From positions 1,736,001 through 1,800,000 of the forward strand of contig NZ_WWHU01000001.1 in NCBI RefSeq assembly GCF_009862785.1: DNA of 64,000 nt, written 5' to 3'. The position numbers were made by a program, and so were the translations under genes. The stretch is from Gordonia sp. SID5947 (GTDB lineage: Bacteria > Actinomycetota > Actinomycetes > Mycobacteriales > Mycobacteriaceae). Numbering within the stretch: the first letter of the stretch is position 1; each line of letters starts with the position of its first letter. The notes beneath the pieces were generated by a model. It was not told the DNA's origin. It saw only the letters and a program-made list of their open reading frames with translations, and searched no databases. Positions 10,313 through 20,109 of this stretch are shown piece by piece.

Positions 10313-11305
10313 ATGTCCCCGTCCCCACAGGCCCCCGATCGCAACCTGGCCATGGAGTTGGTCCGAGTCACGGAGGCGGCGGCGCTCGCCGCCGGACGCT
10401 GGGTCGGTCGCGGCGAGAAGAAGAAGGGCGACGGCGCCGCCGTCGACGCGATGCGTGAACTCCTGTCGACCGTGTCGATGCGTGGGGTCGTGGTGATCGG
10501 CGAGGGCGAGAAGGACGAGGCGCCGATGCTGTTCAACGGCGAAGAGGTGGGTGACGGCGACGGACCGGCCTGCGACGTGGCGGTCGACCCCATCGACGGC
10601 ACGACGTTGATGGCCGAGGGCCGCCCCAACTCCATCGCCGTCATCGCGGTCAGTGAGCGCGGCACCATGTACGACCCGTCCGCGGTCTTCTACATGGACA
10701 AGATCGCGGTCGGCCCGGAGGCCAAGGGCGCCATCAACATCGACGAGTCCGTCAGCTGGAACATCAACTCGGTCGCCAAGGCCAAGGGCATCGACGTCGC
10801 AGACCTCACCGTCATCGTCCTCGACCGTCCGCGTCACGCCGACCTGATCGGTGAGATCCGCCAGGCAGGCGCCAAGATCCGGCTCATCTCCGACGGCGAC
10901 GTCGCCGGTGCCGTGGCCGCGGCCGACGACTACTCCACCGTCGACATGCTGATGGGCGTCGGCGGCACCCCCGAGGGCATCATCACCGCCGTCGCGATGA
11001 AGTGCATGGGCGGAGAGATCCAGGGCAAACTCTGGCCGCGCAACGACGAGGAACGGCAGAAGGCCATCGACGCAGGCCACGATCTGGACCGCGTGCTCAC
11101 CAACGACGTCCTGGTCCGCGGCGAGAACTCCTTCTTCTGCGCGACGGGGGTGACCAACGGGGACATGCTCCGCGGCGTCACCTACCGGCCCAACGGCGCC
11201 ACCACGCGTTCGCTGGTGATGCGTTCCAAGTCGGGCACCATCCGCCGTATCGAGTCGGTCCACCAGCCGTCCAAGCTGCGCGAGTACGCCCGACTCGATC
11301 TCTGA
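10313..11305 (+). CDS. glpX: Class II fructose-1,6-bisphosphatase
   Basis: GlpX hydrolyses fructose 1,6-bisphosphate to fructose 6-phosphate in gluconeogenesis. The 330-residue product has the metal/phosphate-binding motif [16 protein letters not shown], the nucleophile context [11 protein letters not shown] and the conserved [11 protein letters not shown] segment. The ATG at 10313 has GAGGAG about 7 bp upstream. It lies next to fum, the same pairing as M. tuberculosis Rv1099c/Rv1098c. No other FBPase is in the window. Confidence 0.97.
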   Translation: MSPSPQAPDRNLAMELVRVTEAAALAAGRWVGRGEKKKGDGAAVDAMRELLSTVSMRGVVVIGEGEKDEAPMLFNGEEVGDGDGPACDVAVDPIDGTTLMAEGRPNSIAVIAVSERGTMYDPSAVFYMDKIAVGPEAKGAINIDESVSWNINSVAKAKGIDVADLTVIVLDRPRHADLIGEIRQAGAKIRLISDGDVAGAVAAADDYSTVDMLMGVGGTPEGIITAVAMKCMGGEIQGKLWPRNDEERQKAIDAGHDLDRVLTNDVLVRGENSFFCATGVTNGDMLRGVTYRPNGATTRSLVMRSKSGTIRRIESVHQPSKLREYARLDL

Positions 11306-11380
11306 GCGAGATCCTCAGGACTTGCGAGAGCCTCTGCCGCACACCGTTTCCCGAGAACACACGAGGATGGTTGTCTTCAC

Positions 11381-12781
11381 ATGACCGAACAGCAGTACCG
11401 CATCGAGCACGACACCATGGGCGAGGTCCAGGTCCCGATCGACGCGCTCTGGCGCGCACAGACCCAGCGGGCCGTGGAGAACTTCCCGATCAGTCATCGT
11501 CCACTCGAACGCACTCAGATCCGGGCGATGGGCCTGCTCAAGGCCGCGTGCGCCCAGGTCAACAAGGACCTCGGTCTGCTCGACGCGGAGAAGGCCGACG
11601 CCATCGTCGCCGCCGCCAAGGAGATCGCCGACGGTCGTCATGACGATCAGTTCCCCATCGACGTCTTCCAGACCGGGTCGGGCACCAGTTCGAACATGAA
11701 CGCCAACGAGGTCATCGCCTCGATTGCGAAGGCAGCCGGCGTCGAGATCCACCCCAACGACCACGTCAACATGTCGCAGTCGTCGAATGACACCTTCCCC
11801 ACCGCGACGCACGTGGCCGCCACCGAGGCCGCCGTCACAGACCTCGTCCCGGCACTCGACCATCTGCGGCTCGCGTTGCTGGACAAGGCGACCCAGTGGC
11901 GCGACGTGGTCAAGAGCGGGCGCACCCACCTCATGGACGCCGTCCCGGTGACCCTGGGTCAGGAGTTCAACGGCTACGCACGTCAGATCGAAGCAGGCAT
12001 CGAGCGCGTCACCGCGACCCTGCCCCGCGTCGGTGAGCTGCCGATCGGCGGTACCGCAGTCGGCACCGGACTGAACGCGCCCGACGGTTTCGGTACCAAG
12101 GTCGTCGCGGAGCTCCGTTCGCTGACCGATGTCGATGCGCTCTCGCTGGCGAAGGACAACTTCGAGGCGCAGGCCGCACGCGACGGACTCGTCGAACTGT
12201 CCGGCCAGCTGAAGACCATCGCGGTCTCTCTCACGAAGATCGCCAACGACATCCGCTGGATGGGATCGGGCCCGCTGACCGGCCTCGGCGAGATCCACCT
12301 TCCCGACCTGCAGCCCGGATCGTCGATCATGCCCGGAAAGGTCAATCCGGTTCTGCCCGAGGCCGTCACACAGGTCGCGGCGCAGGTCATCGGCAACGAC
12401 GCCGCCGTCACCTGGGGTGGCGGCAACGGCGCGTTCGAGCTGAACGTCTACATCCCGATGATGGCACGCAACGTGCTCGAGTCACTGAAGCTGCTGGCCA
12501 ACGTGTCGCGTCTGTTCGCGGACCGCTGCATCGTCGGCCTCGACGCCGACGAGGAACGGCTGCGCACCCTCGCCGAGAGTTCGCCGTCCATCGTGACCCC
12601 GTTGAACAGCGCGATCGGCTACGAGGAGGCCGCCGCGGTCGCCAAGCAGGCCCTCAAGGAGGGCAAGACGATCCGCCAGACGGTGATCGATCGCGGCCTG
12701 ATCGGCGAAAAGCTCTCCGAGGCCGAGCTCGACAAGCGTCTCGACGTGCTCAAGATGGCAAACCTCGACCGCGAGCGCTGA
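11381..12781 (+). CDS. fumC: Class II fumarate hydratase
   Basis: This TCA-cycle enzyme hydrates fumarate to malate without an iron-sulfur cluster. The 466-residue product carries the superfamily signature [12 protein letters not shown] (catalytic Ser loop), [23 protein letters not shown] and [12 protein letters not shown]. Length is typical of bacterial FumC. It lies 75 bp downstream of glpX on the same strand and may be co-transcribed with it. A short GC-rich hairpin at 12786-12802 follows the stop. Confidence 0.96.
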   Translation: MTEQQYRIEHDTMGEVQVPIDALWRAQTQRAVENFPISHRPLERTQIRAMGLLKAACAQVNKDLGLLDAEKADAIVAAAKEIADGRHDDQFPIDVFQTGSGTSSNMNANEVIASIAKAAGVEIHPNDHVNMSQSSNDTFPTATHVAATEAAVTDLVPALDHLRLALLDKATQWRDVVKSGRTHLMDAVPVTLGQEFNGYARQIEAGIERVTATLPRVGELPIGGTAVGTGLNAPDGFGTKVVAELRSLTDVDALSLAKDNFEAQAARDGLVELSGQLKTIAVSLTKIANDIRWMGSGPLTGLGEIHLPDLQPGSSIMPGKVNPVLPEAVTQVAAQVIGNDAAVTWGGGNGAFELNVYIPMMARNVLESLKLLANVSRLFADRCIVGLDADEERLRTLAESSPSIVTPLNSAIGYEEAAAVAKQALKEGKTIRQTVIDRGLIGEKLSEAELDKRLDVLKMANLDRER

Positions 12782-12785
12782 GCCA

Positions 12786-12802
12786 CCGCCCTGATCGGGC
12801 GG
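12786..12802 (+). terminator. Weak hairpin after fumC
   Basis: CCGCCC and GGGCGG pair around a 5-nt loop immediately after the fumC stop. There is no T-run, so terminator activity is only plausible. Confidence 0.35.
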
Positions 12803-12905
12803 CCCTCAACGTCTGTCGGCGCGGAATTCCGTCGATCGCTCAGCGGATGGATCGCATACGTCGACGCGCTGCGAAGTCCGAACGGCGGGGCGTAGCTTCG
12901 TCATC

Positions 12906-13598
12906 ATGACGACTCAGCTCCGCCCGTTCCCGGACGACTGGCAGACCGCGCTTGTTCTGGTCGCCCATCCTGACGACCCCGAGTACGGGATGGCGGCCGC
13001 GGTCGCCCGATGGACATCGGAGGGCCGACACATCGTATATGCGCTCGCGTCCAGCGGAGAAGCCGGCATCGCGGGCATGGACCCTGCGGAGGCGGGGCCG
13101 GCGCGTGAGCTGGAGCAGCGGACCTCCGCGTCGATCGTCGGTGTCGACGAAGTGGAGTTCTGGGGATTTCCCGACAGCTCGATCCGCAACACGCCAGAAC
13201 TGCGAACCCGCATCCGGGAGACCATCACGAGGGTCGCGCCCGACCTGATCTTGTCACTGTACGGTGGTCCGGAATGGGCGCCGGGACAACCCAACCAGGC
13301 TGATCACATGGAATTCGCGGCTGCCGTCATCGAGACCTACGACGCCCTCGATCCCATGACGCGCCCGCGGCGCCTCTTCGAGAACGGCCCACGCGCGACC
13401 CACGCGATCGATGTCACCGATCAGATCGATATCGCCGTGAATTCGCTTGCCGCGCATGAGAAATATCTCTCGGTCCTCGATCCGGCCACGCCCGTCGAGG
13501 AGCAGGCACGTCGCCAGATCGACATGGTGACGGCTCGAGGCGACGACGTCGCCGATGTCCGCGCAGCGCGCTTCGAACTGAAGCGAGGGCCGGAGTGA
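12906..13598 (+). CDS. PIG-L (LmbE-like) family deacetylase
   Basis: The 230-residue product belongs to the zinc-dependent N-acetylglucosaminyl deacetylase-like family (MshB/Mca/PIG-L). The metal-binding motif AHPDDPEYGM is near residue 20 and a late histidine lies in NQADHMEFAAAV. In contrast to mca elsewhere in this window, it lacks mycothiol-specific features and is shorter, so the substrate is unknown. It converges on the L,D-transpeptidase gene. The ATG at 12906 has no strong ribosome-binding site. Confidence 0.85.
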   Translation: MTTQLRPFPDDWQTALVLVAHPDDPEYGMAAAVARWTSEGRHIVYALASSGEAGIAGMDPAEAGPARELEQRTSASIVGVDEVEFWGFPDSSIRNTPELRTRIRETITRVAPDLILSLYGGPEWAPGQPNQADHMEFAAAVIETYDALDPMTRPRRLFENGPRATHAIDVTDQIDIAVNSLAAHEKYLSVLDPATPVEEQARRQIDMVTARGDDVADVRAARFELKRGPE

Positions 13599-13632
13599 GA
13601 ACACCACCGGCCCCCGCTTCAGGAACGAAGAG

Positions 13633-14628
13633 TCAACTGCCGGTGGTGGTCCCGAGCAGGGATGGCACCAGGGCCGCCAGCTGACCGAGCAGCTGTGTCA
13701 GCGTATCGCCACCCGGCAGCGCCGGGGAATCCGATTTCGGCGCAGTAGAGTTCGGTGCAGTCGAGTTCGGAGTCGTCGAATTCGGGCTGGTCGAGTTGGG
13801 GACGGTCGAATTCGACGCGGGCCCACCCTGATTCACCCCGATGGCGATCTTGGGATGCTTCGCGAGATCGAGCCACACCAGGACCTTGCGCATGATCTCC
13901 TTGTCGATCGCCACGCAGCCCATGGTCGGCTGGTTGTTGGTGACATGGAGGAACATCGCCGAAGCCTTACCCGGCGTGCGCTGCGGATTGTGTGCGATGT
14001 TGACCGCGTAATCGTAAACGGGTCCGGCATCGTAGAGGTTCTCACTGTCGCCACCGGGACTCTTGGCCTGCCGCACCATCGTGTTGTAGGTGGGCGACTT
14101 CATGTTCGAATCCCACCAGTCCTGCCGGTCCACCTTCTTGTACGGCATCTTGGTGCCGGGGTTGGGCTGTCGCCCGAAGGCCTGATCAAGCGCGAATGTG
14201 CCCTCGGGAGTGCGATGAACGTTGTCTTTCGGCTCACCCATGCCGAGGGAGCCCAGAAATGCCTTGGTCGGACCGAGAGTGGGTTTCCAGGACTGGTCTG
14301 CGCCCCGCTCGAAGCCGGTCAGCGTAGCCGTTGTGTCATTCGCCTTCGGAGCGGTGACCACGATCATCTGACGCGTCTCGGCCTCGGCGCTGCTGCCACC
14401 GAGGTTGCCGGCGAGGTTGTTCAGCAGGGTGTCGAGCAACGGGATACCAGTTTCAGGGATCACCGGAGAGACCGGTGCGGACGACTTCGGTGGCGTTGAC
14501 GGGGTCGTCGGGGTCGTGGTGCCCGGCGCGGCCAGGGCCGTGCCGGCGCCACCGGCGACGGCAGCCAAAACCGCGATCGCCAGTAGTCCCAATAACCTCA
14601 TTCGCCTCATCAGTAACTTCAGCACCAC
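13633..14628 (-). CDS. Secreted L,D-transpeptidase-like (YkuD/COG3786) protein with Asn-Ser-Thr-Pro repeats
   Basis: The product has a signal peptide (about residues 7-33, ending ALA) and a Thr/Pro/Ser-rich linker. Its catalytic domain carries HVTNNQPTMGCVAI, the His and Cys of the TxGC form of the YkuD family, which remodels peptidoglycan cross-links outside the cell. After the domain come five to six degenerate NSTxP pentapeptides (about residues 275-300), encoded by a 15-bp tandem repeat. A Leu/Gly-rich tail follows. The GTG at 14628 or the internal ATG at 14610 could be the start. The TMGC variant may reflect a noncanonical substrate. Confidence 0.8.
   Translation of the reverse strand: MVLKLLMRRMRLLGLLAIAVLAAVAGGAGTALAAPGTTTPTTPSTPPKSSAPVSPVIPETGIPLLDTLLNNLAGNLGGSSAEAETRQMIVVTAPKANDTTATLTGFERGADQSWKPTLGPTKAFLGSLGMGEPKDNVHRTPEGTFALDQAFGRQPNPGTKMPYKKVDRQDWWDSNMKSPTYNTMVRQAKSPGGDSENLYDAGPVYDYAVNIAHNPQRTPGKASAMFLHVTNNQPTMGCVAIDKEIMRKVLVWLDLAKHPKIAIGVNQGGPASNSTVPNSTSPNSTTPNSTAPNSTAPKSDSPALPGGDTLTQLLGQLAALVPSLLGTTTGS
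13740..13815 (-). repeat. 15-bp tandem repeat encoding NSTxP pentapeptides
   Basis: On the minus strand the unit reads approximately AACTCGACcgnncCG and repeats about five times within the 3' part of the L,D-transpeptidase gene, encoding NSTVP, NSTSP, NSTTP and NSTAP twice. Copy number probably varies between strains, as for other wall-linker repeats. Confidence 0.7.
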
Positions 14629-14802
14629 ATCAGTGTGCCAGTGCGCAAGTAGGCGTGAGTCACGTGATGGTCACAGACTGATACAGATCGAATCACCGGA
14701 CGGCGCCGGCGGACACGAGCCCACCGAGCGAGTCCTGGCCATTCCCACTAGAGTTCGTCGCAGGTCGGGGACCTACGTCCCCCTTGCGAGAAAGGGTTAC
14801 AC

Positions 14803-14880
14803 ATGTTCGAAAGCCTCATCACCCTGTGGTCCACGCTGGCCGAGCTCATCGCCGCGGGTATCCCGCTCGGGTCTTCCTAG
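14803..14880 (+). CDS. 25-residue hydrophobic small peptide
   Basis: A short ORF starts at ATG 14803 behind GAGAAAGG and encodes MFESLITLWSTLAELI followed by AAGIPLGSS. It has one hydrophobic, amphipathic-looking helix with two acidic residues and a small polar tail. It is flanked by a very strong hairpin terminator starting 14 nt after the stop and shows no overlap with real neighbours. I do not recognise it. Its size and character recall the very small PorA/PorH-type channel peptides of Corynebacterium or small membrane regulators, but that is speculation. It lies between the L,D-transpeptidase and phoH2 genes. Confidence 0.5.
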   Translation: MFESLITLWSTLAELIAAGIPLGSS

Positions 14881-14893
14881 CGCTCACCAATGA

Positions 14894-14933
14894 GAACGCT
14901 GCCACTCCGGTCTTCACCGGCGTGGCAGCGTTC
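14894..14933. terminator. Strong bidirectional hairpin between small ORF and phoH2
   Basis: GAACGCTGCCAC (14894-14905) pairs perfectly with GTGGCAGCGTTC (14922-14933). Inside it, CCGGT and ACCGG pair around a CTTC tetraloop with a single T:C mismatch between the two helices. On the plus strand it is followed by TTG. It probably ends the small-ORF transcript and the converging phoH2 transcript. Confidence 0.8.
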
Positions 14934-14953
14934 TTGTCAGTCGTCCTCGTCCG

Positions 14954-16252
14954 TCACACCCCGGGTGCGAACTCCTCCAGCATGTCGGTCACCAGCGCCG
15001 CGATGGGCGAACGTTCGCTACGTGTCAGCGTCACGTGTGCGAACAAGGGGTGGCCCTTCAGCTTCTCGATGACCGCCGCGACGCCGTCATGCCGACCGAC
15101 CCTCAGATTGTCGCGCTGCGCGACGTCGTGGGTGAGCACCACACGGCTGCCCGCACCCAACCGGGACAGCACGGTCAGTAGGACATTGCGCTCCAGCGAC
15201 TGCGCCTCGTCGACGATCACAAATGAATCGTGCAACGAACGCCCCCGGATGTGGGTGAGGGGCAGGACCTCGAGCATGCCGCGGCTCAGCACCTCCTCGA
15301 TCACTTCGGGAGACGCCAGTCCCTCCAGCGTGTCGAAGACCGCCTGCGCCCACGGGCCCATCTTCTCGGACTCGCTGCCCGGAAGGTAGCCGAGTTGCTG
15401 GCCACCGACTGCGTAGAGCGGCCGGAACACCACGACCTTGCGCTGTGTGCGCCGCTCCAGCACCGCTTCGAGGCCCGCGCACAGCGCCAGTGCAGATTTG
15501 CCGGTGCCCGCCTTTCCGCCCAGCGAGATGATGCCGACGCTGTCGTCGAGCAGAAGGTCGAGTGCGACGCGCTGTTCGGCGGACCGACCGTGCAGACCGA
15601 AGGCCTCCCGATCGCCACGCACCAATTGCACCCGTTTGTCCGCGTTGACCCGGCCGAGCGCGCTCGACCCGTTGCCGAGGATTCGAATTCCCGTGTGGCA
15701 CGGAAGTTCTCGCGCTTCGTCGAGGTCGACGACGCCCTCCGAGTACAGGGTGTCGACCGCCGCGGTGTCCACATCGAGCTCGGTCATCCCCGACCAGCCG
15801 GAGACCACGACGTCCTGGGCATGGTATTCGTCGGCCGCCAGACCGACGGCGCCCGCTTTGACGCGCAGCGGAGTGTCTTTCGACACCAGGGTGACATCCT
15901 TGCCCTCCGCGCGAAGATTCAACGCGCAGGCCAAGATTCGGGAATCGTTGGTCTCGGTGCGGAAACCGGCGGGCAGCACGGCCGGATCGGTGTGGTTGAG
16001 CTCCACCTGTAGGGTGCCGCCCTCGTCCCCGATCGGCAACGGGACGTCGAGGCGGCCGTGCTCGAGACGGAGGTCGTCGAGCATCCGCAACGATTCCCGC
16101 GCGAACCAACCGAGCTCGTGATGGTGGCGTTTGCCCTCGAGCTCTCCGATGACGACCAGCGGCAGGACCACATGGTGTTCGGCGAAGCGAATGACCGCCC
16201 AGGGATCGGACAGCAGCACGGAGGTGTCGAGGACGTAGGTGCGAGTGGTCAC
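14954..16252 (-). CDS. phoH2: PhoH2, PIN-domain plus PhoH-ATPase protein
   Basis: The 432-residue product fuses an N-terminal PIN-type ribonuclease domain (about residues 4-140, [15 protein letters not shown] with the acidic Asp, then [10 protein letters not shown]) to a C-terminal PhoH P-loop ATPase with [12 protein letters not shown] and the Walker [11 protein letters not shown]. Mycobacterial PhoH2 is an RNA helicase/RNase and part of the PhoAT-PhoH2 toxin-antitoxin-like pair. The GTG start at 16252 follows an AGGAG that sits inside a palindrome. No clear PhoAT antitoxin gene is visible upstream. It neighbours the desA2-type gene, as in M. tuberculosis. Confidence 0.93.
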   Translation of the reverse strand: MTTRTYVLDTSVLLSDPWAVIRFAEHHVVLPLVVIGELEGKRHHHELGWFARESLRMLDDLRLEHGRLDVPLPIGDEGGTLQVELNHTDPAVLPAGFRTETNDSRILACALNLRAEGKDVTLVSKDTPLRVKAGAVGLAADEYHAQDVVVSGWSGMTELDVDTAAVDTLYSEGVVDLDEARELPCHTGIRILGNGSSALGRVNADKRVQLVRGDREAFGLHGRSAEQRVALDLLLDDSVGIISLGGKAGTGKSALALCAGLEAVLERRTQRKVVVFRPLYAVGGQQLGYLPGSESEKMGPWAQAVFDTLEGLASPEVIEEVLSRGMLEVLPLTHIRGRSLHDSFVIVDEAQSLERNVLLTVLSRLGAGSRVVLTHDVAQRDNLRVGRHDGVAAVIEKLKGHPLFAHVTLTRSERSPIAALVTDMLEEFAPGV

Positions 16253-16336
16253 GTAGGACTCCTACGTTTGTGCGGCGCCCGCACAAACCAGTTGCGACGA
16301 CCGGCTGGTTCTTACCCGTCTCGGCTGGTCAGCCGA
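16253..16336 (-). promoter_or_regulatory. Structured phoH2 leader with ribosome-binding site in a palindrome
   Basis: Directly upstream of the phoH2 GTG lie GTAGGA-C-TCCTAC (16253-16265), which contains the ribosome-binding site on the minus strand; GTTTGTGCGG-CGC-CCGCACAAAC (16266-16288); and TCGGCTG-GT-CAGCCGA (16321-16336), plus an AACCAG/CTGGTT pairing between them. Three to four stacked hairpins could control translation of phoH2. No known riboswitch class is recognised. The rest of the gap to 16437 shows no convincing gene. Confidence 0.5.
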
Positions 16337-16437
16337 GGTGGACGAGGACCGGGGCCGGCCCCCTCGCGTTGCTGGTGCACACCACGAATCGAACCTCCCG
16401 GACGAACCGCTTCCCCGCGGCCCGTCACTCGTCAACG

Positions 16438-16486
16438 TACGCCGACACGCCCCTTTCGGCGCGTCCGAAAGGGGCGTGTCGGCGTG
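16438..16486 (-). terminator. Long perfect hairpin downstream of the DesA2-type gene
   Basis: GCCGACACGCCCCTTTCGG (16441-16459) pairs perfectly with its complement at 16465-16483 around a 5-nt loop. The stem extends to about 21 bp with the outer bases. It lies 70 bp beyond the stop of the desaturase-like gene and separates it from the phoH2 promoter region. Confidence 0.75.
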
Positions 16487-16555
16487 AATTGTGCGTTAAC
16501 CGCGGATTGCCCGGAGCCACCCAGGGGCGGCCGGTGAGACCTGCGAACGGGCTCG

Positions 16556-17428
16556 TCAGCCCGCGAGGCCGGCCTTCGCGAGAATGCGCTGGCGCGCGGC
16601 CTCGGCGTCGTCACTCAACTCGTGGAGGTTGGCCAGCTTGAGCTGGTCGACCAGCGTCGCGGCAATCGCCGCGCGGGTGCTGTCGTCCTCGTAACCCGCG
16701 ATCAGGGCGCGCTCGGCGTCGAAGTCGACCACGTCGGACCCGATCGGCGCCACGTCGGTCAGCGCCCGATCCAGCGCTCGGACGGTGCCTTCCTGGTCTG
16801 CGACGAGTCCGGCGTTCAGAAATGCGGCGAACGTCTTGGCCTGCAGGGCGTCGTCTCCGGCGATCTTTGCGAGGATCTGCTTGAAGACGTCGTCGGTGGT
16901 CGCGGCCGACAACTTCTCGATGAATGCGACGCACTGGTTCTCGTGCACTGCCATCAGGGCGAGCACGTCGAGCGGGCCCAGACCCTGCACGTCTTCGGTG
17001 TGCTGACGGTAGCCCGCGGTGACGTGGACGCGGCGACGCTCCTCGGCGTCGACCGGATCGATCGCGCGGGTCACCACCAGGTAGTCGCGCAGCACGATGG
17101 CGTGGCGGTTGTCCTCGGCCGTCCAGACACCGACCAACTGGCGCCAGTCGGAGAACGCCGGGAAGTGGATTGCGATCACGCGGTGGTACGACGGCAGGTT
17201 GTCCTTGGTGAGCAGCAGCGCCAGTACCGCCGCCCGCGCCTCCTCCGACAATGACGCCTGCGACGAGTCCCAGTCCTCACCCCCGAGGAAAGCGAAGTTG
17301 CGTCCCGATTCCCACGGCACCCAGTCATGCGGATTCCATGGGTTTGCCGCCGCCTGGTGTTCTTCGGCGATCTCGGGCAGCGCCTTTTCCAGCGCGATGA
17401 TCAGCTCGTCCTCGGTCAATGCGTTCAT
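16556..17428 (-). CDS. desA2: Acyl-ACP desaturase-fold protein, DesA2-like, with altered di-iron ligands
   Basis: The 290-residue product aligns with the soluble acyl-ACP desaturase family by LPSYH, WRQLVGVWTAEDNRH and RDYLVVTRAIDP. Its position between glyA and phoH2 is that of M. tuberculosis desA2 (Rv1094). Canonical di-iron ligands look altered. The first helix has TKDNLP instead of TEExLP; the ExxH helix reads EDNRH instead of EENRH; and the last motif is HENQC where DExxH is expected, so the ligand His is Cys. Activity as a normal delta-9 desaturase is therefore doubtful. The ATG at 17428 was preferred over an upstream start that adds Cys-rich residues. Confidence 0.8.
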   Translation of the reverse strand: MNALTEDELIIALEKALPEIAEEHQAAANPWNPHDWVPWESGRNFAFLGGEDWDSSQASLSEEARAAVLALLLTKDNLPSYHRVIAIHFPAFSDWRQLVGVWTAEDNRHAIVLRDYLVVTRAIDPVDAEERRRVHVTAGYRQHTEDVQGLGPLDVLALMAVHENQCVAFIEKLSAATTDDVFKQILAKIAGDDALQAKTFAAFLNAGLVADQEGTVRALDRALTDVAPIGSDVVDFDAERALIAGYEDDSTRAAIAATLVDQLKLANLHELSDDAEAARQRILAKAGLAG

Positions 17429-17500
17429 CGTCAGACAGGATATGCACACACGGTGCGGGAGGCCAATCCCGTCTGTCGCCGAGCGTCGGGCAGAGCCCGG

Positions 17501-18793
17501 TCAGACGCGACTCATCAGTCCCCACTCCTCGAGCCCGTCGTAGAGCGGGAAGTCGAGGGCGAGACGTGAGACGCGGCCACGCAATGCCGAGACATCGGCG
17601 TCCTGGCCGGCCGCGAGCGCGGTGCCGATGATGTCGGCGACCTCGGTGAACTGCTCGTCACCGAAGCCGCGGGTCGCGAGCGCGGGCGTACCGATCCGCA
17701 GCCCCGAGGTGACCATCGGCGGTCGCGGATCGAAAGGCACCGCATTGCGGTTGACGGTGATCCCGATCTGATGCAACAGGTCCTCCGCCTGCTGGCCGTC
17801 GAGTTGGCTGTTTCGGAGGTCCACCAGCACGAGGTGGACGTCGGTGCCCCCGGTCAGCACCGAGACGCCCGCCTTCTCCACGTCGGACCCGGTGAGTCGT
17901 TCGGCCAGGATCTTCGCACCCGAGAGCGTGCGGCGCTGACGCTCGGCGAACTCCTCGGTACCCGCGATCTTCAGTGCAACGGCCTTGCCCGCGATCGCGT
18001 GCATGAGCGGTCCGCCCTGCTGGCCCGGGAACACGGCCGAGTTCAGCTTCTTGGCCCAGTCCTGCTTTGCCAGGATCAGGCCCGACCGCGGGCCGCCCAG
18101 GGTCTTGTGGATGGTCGACGACACGACGTCGGAGTGCGGCACCGGCGACGGGTGCAGGCCTGCGGCGACCAGCCCGGCGAAGTGGGCCATGTCGGTCCAC
18201 AGGTAGGCGCCCACCTCGTCGGCGATCGACCGGAACGCCTCGAAGTCGAGGGTCCGCGGGTACGCGGACCATCCGGCGCAGATCACCGTGGGTCGGACGT
18301 CCTGCGCGATCTTGCGCACCTCGTCCATGTCGATCCGGAAGTCCTCTTTGCTGACGCCGTAGAAATGGTTCTCATAGAGCTTGCCGGAGAAGTTCAACCG
18401 CATCCCGTGGGTCAGATGACCACCGTGTGCGAGGTCGAGTCCCAGCAGCTTCTCACCCGGGTTCATCAGCGCCATCAGCACCGCGGCGTTCGCCTGCGCG
18501 CCCGAATGCGGCTGCACGTTCGCGAAGTCGGCACCGAACAGTTCCTTGGCGCGGTCGCGCGCGATGTCCTCGACGACGTCGACGTATTCGCACCCGCCAT
18601 AGTAGCGGCGGCCGGGGTAGCCCTCCGCGTACTTGTTGGTGAGCACGCTTCCCTGCGCCTGCAGTACCGCGCGCGGGACGAAGTTCTCCGAAGCGATCAT
18701 CTCGAGCGTGTCGCGCTGGCGGCTCAGCTCGCCGTTCATCGCAGCGGCAACGTCCGGGTCGAGTTCGGCCAGGGACATCGAATTCAGGCTCAT
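17501..18793 (-). CDS. glyA: Serine hydroxymethyltransferase
   Basis: SHMT interconverts serine and glycine with transfer of a one-carbon unit to tetrahydrofolate. The 430-residue PLP enzyme shows the start [17 protein letters not shown], substrate-binding IASENFVP and [13 protein letters not shown], and the PLP lysine in [13 protein letters not shown]. It also carries the C-terminal [15 protein letters not shown] pattern. Length is typical. The start at 18793 removes a 5' extension that overlaps the DUF885 gene. The neighbours coaA and desA2 match the mycobacterial order. Confidence 0.96.
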   Translation of the reverse strand: MSLNSMSLAELDPDVAAAMNGELSRQRDTLEMIASENFVPRAVLQAQGSVLTNKYAEGYPGRRYYGGCEYVDVVEDIARDRAKELFGADFANVQPHSGAQANAAVLMALMNPGEKLLGLDLAHGGHLTHGMRLNFSGKLYENHFYGVSKEDFRIDMDEVRKIAQDVRPTVICAGWSAYPRTLDFEAFRSIADEVGAYLWTDMAHFAGLVAAGLHPSPVPHSDVVSSTIHKTLGGPRSGLILAKQDWAKKLNSAVFPGQQGGPLMHAIAGKAVALKIAGTEEFAERQRRTLSGAKILAERLTGSDVEKAGVSVLTGGTDVHLVLVDLRNSQLDGQQAEDLLHQIGITVNRNAVPFDPRPPMVTSGLRIGTPALATRGFGDEQFTEVADIIGTALAAGQDADVSALRGRVSRLALDFPLYDGLEEWGLMSRV

Positions 18794-18819
18794 GGTGGTC
18801 AAGTCTATGGGCCCGGCGC

Positions 18820-20058
18820 TCAGATCCCGAGTTCGGCTCTCAGCTGCGACGGTGTGAGCGGTTCGTCGAGCAGTCGTCCGAAGCGGGCCGGCCGCTGGTG
18901 GGCGGGCACCGCGTCGAGCCACGCGTCCAGCAGCCGGTACCCCTCCACATAGGTGGAGATGTAGGCCCGCCACAGCGGCGAGGTGAGAAAGCGCAGCATC
19001 TGACGGGCCCGCTCGGGCGGCGCGAGGAGCCATCGCTGGAGGAAATCGGCGACCGCATCCTCATCCGCACGGCGGTCGTGCAGGAGCAGAGCCGCGTCCT
19101 GGCGCACACCGAGCAGTCCGCTCGACGCGCGTGACATCCGCTGGGCACGTTCACCGTCGAAGCGCAAGCCGAGGTCCGCGTAGATCTCCTGGGCCCAGAG
19201 TCCCCAGTCCGGTCCGATCGCGGCAACCAGTGCGTGGTCGGCGAGACCCTCGGCCATCAGGCACTGCGGAGTGTTCACCAGGAAGATCGTCTGCTCGTCC
19301 TGTCCGCCGCCGACCAGGATCTCCTCCTTGCGGCAGTGCTCGGTGTGATGTCCGGGGTAGGCCTCGTGCGCGATCAGATGCGGAAGGGACGACATGTACT
19401 GCGTGAGATCGACATTGATCGCCACACGCGAGCGGTAGTCGCCGAGGTAGTAGTTGAAGCCCGACCACGGTTTGTCGGTCACCACGTCGAACTCGACGAT
19501 CTCGCTGTCGGGCAGCGGGAACGTCGACCGCACACGCTCCCGCAGGGCGCCGCTGAAGGCGCGGACGCAATCGTCGACCCGGTCGGCCGGGATCTCGTCG
19601 GACCGACGGTGTGCCGCATACGCGTCGGCGAGGGTGACTCCCGATGCGCCGGGCACGTCGAGTTCGGCCGCCATCGCCGCATGGGCTTCGCGGTAGGTCT
19701 GCGGATCACCCATGGTGATGTCGACATCGAAGTACGCACGGACCTCGTCGACGAAACCGATCTCCTCGCCGGCGAACTTCCGCGCCGAGCATTCGAGTGC
19801 GGACAGGTGTGCGCCGATGAAGTCCGCCCGAGAAGATGGCAGATCTCCCGGCAGCTCACGGCGTAGGCCGCGGGCCCGGTCCGCGAGTGCCGACGGCTCC
19901 GGGGCCGGACCGTTCACCACGTCGGCACGCAGCGCCGGGTCACCGGTGAAAGCATCGACGAAGCCGTCCTCGAGCCGGTCGAAGGCCAGGCCCAACCGCA
20001 GATACTCGGTGACCGGTGACGGCGGGCCAGAGGGTTGCGAGGCGGTTGTCGAGGTCAT
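18820..20058 (-). CDS. DUF885-family predicted metallopeptidase
   Basis: The 412-residue cytoplasmic protein belongs to DUF885, a gluzincin-like family. The zinc-binding motif is HEAYPGHH (His/Glu/His, near residue 230), with a downstream acidic ligand in [30 protein letters not shown] stretch split across positions 190-210 and the C-terminal [18 protein letters not shown] are also family features. It has no signal peptide. It lies immediately upstream of glyA on the same strand and 52 bp from the divergent coaA. The substrate is unknown. Confidence 0.85.
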   Translation of the reverse strand: MTSTTASQPSGPPSPVTEYLRLGLAFDRLEDGFVDAFTGDPALRADVVNGPAPEPSALADRARGLRRELPGDLPSSRADFIGAHLSALECSARKFAGEEIGFVDEVRAYFDVDITMGDPQTYREAHAAMAAELDVPGASGVTLADAYAAHRRSDEIPADRVDDCVRAFSGALRERVRSTFPLPDSEIVEFDVVTDKPWSGFNYYLGDYRSRVAINVDLTQYMSSLPHLIAHEAYPGHHTEHCRKEEILVGGGQDEQTIFLVNTPQCLMAEGLADHALVAAIGPDWGLWAQEIYADLGLRFDGERAQRMSRASSGLLGVRQDAALLLHDRRADEDAVADFLQRWLLAPPERARQMLRFLTSPLWRAYISTYVEGYRLLDAWLDAVPAHQRPARFGRLLDEPLTPSQLRAELGI

Positions 20059-20109
20059 GAACGGAGGCTACCGATCGGCGTGAATACGTGCGCCCTAAGC
20101 TGTAGGACC

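Noticed and set aside
16262..16435. A TTG-initiated 57-codon minus-strand ORF ending just before phoH2, considered as PhoAT
   Set aside because: No ribosome-binding site, Arg/Ser-rich composition typical of a chance GC-rich frame, and no overlap with the phoH2 start as expected for PhoAT.
16360..16440. Possible tRNA-like sequence with GGTTCGATTC and a nearby CACCA on the minus strand
   Set aside because: The T-arm stem does not pair (only two of five pairs) and no cloverleaf can be drawn.
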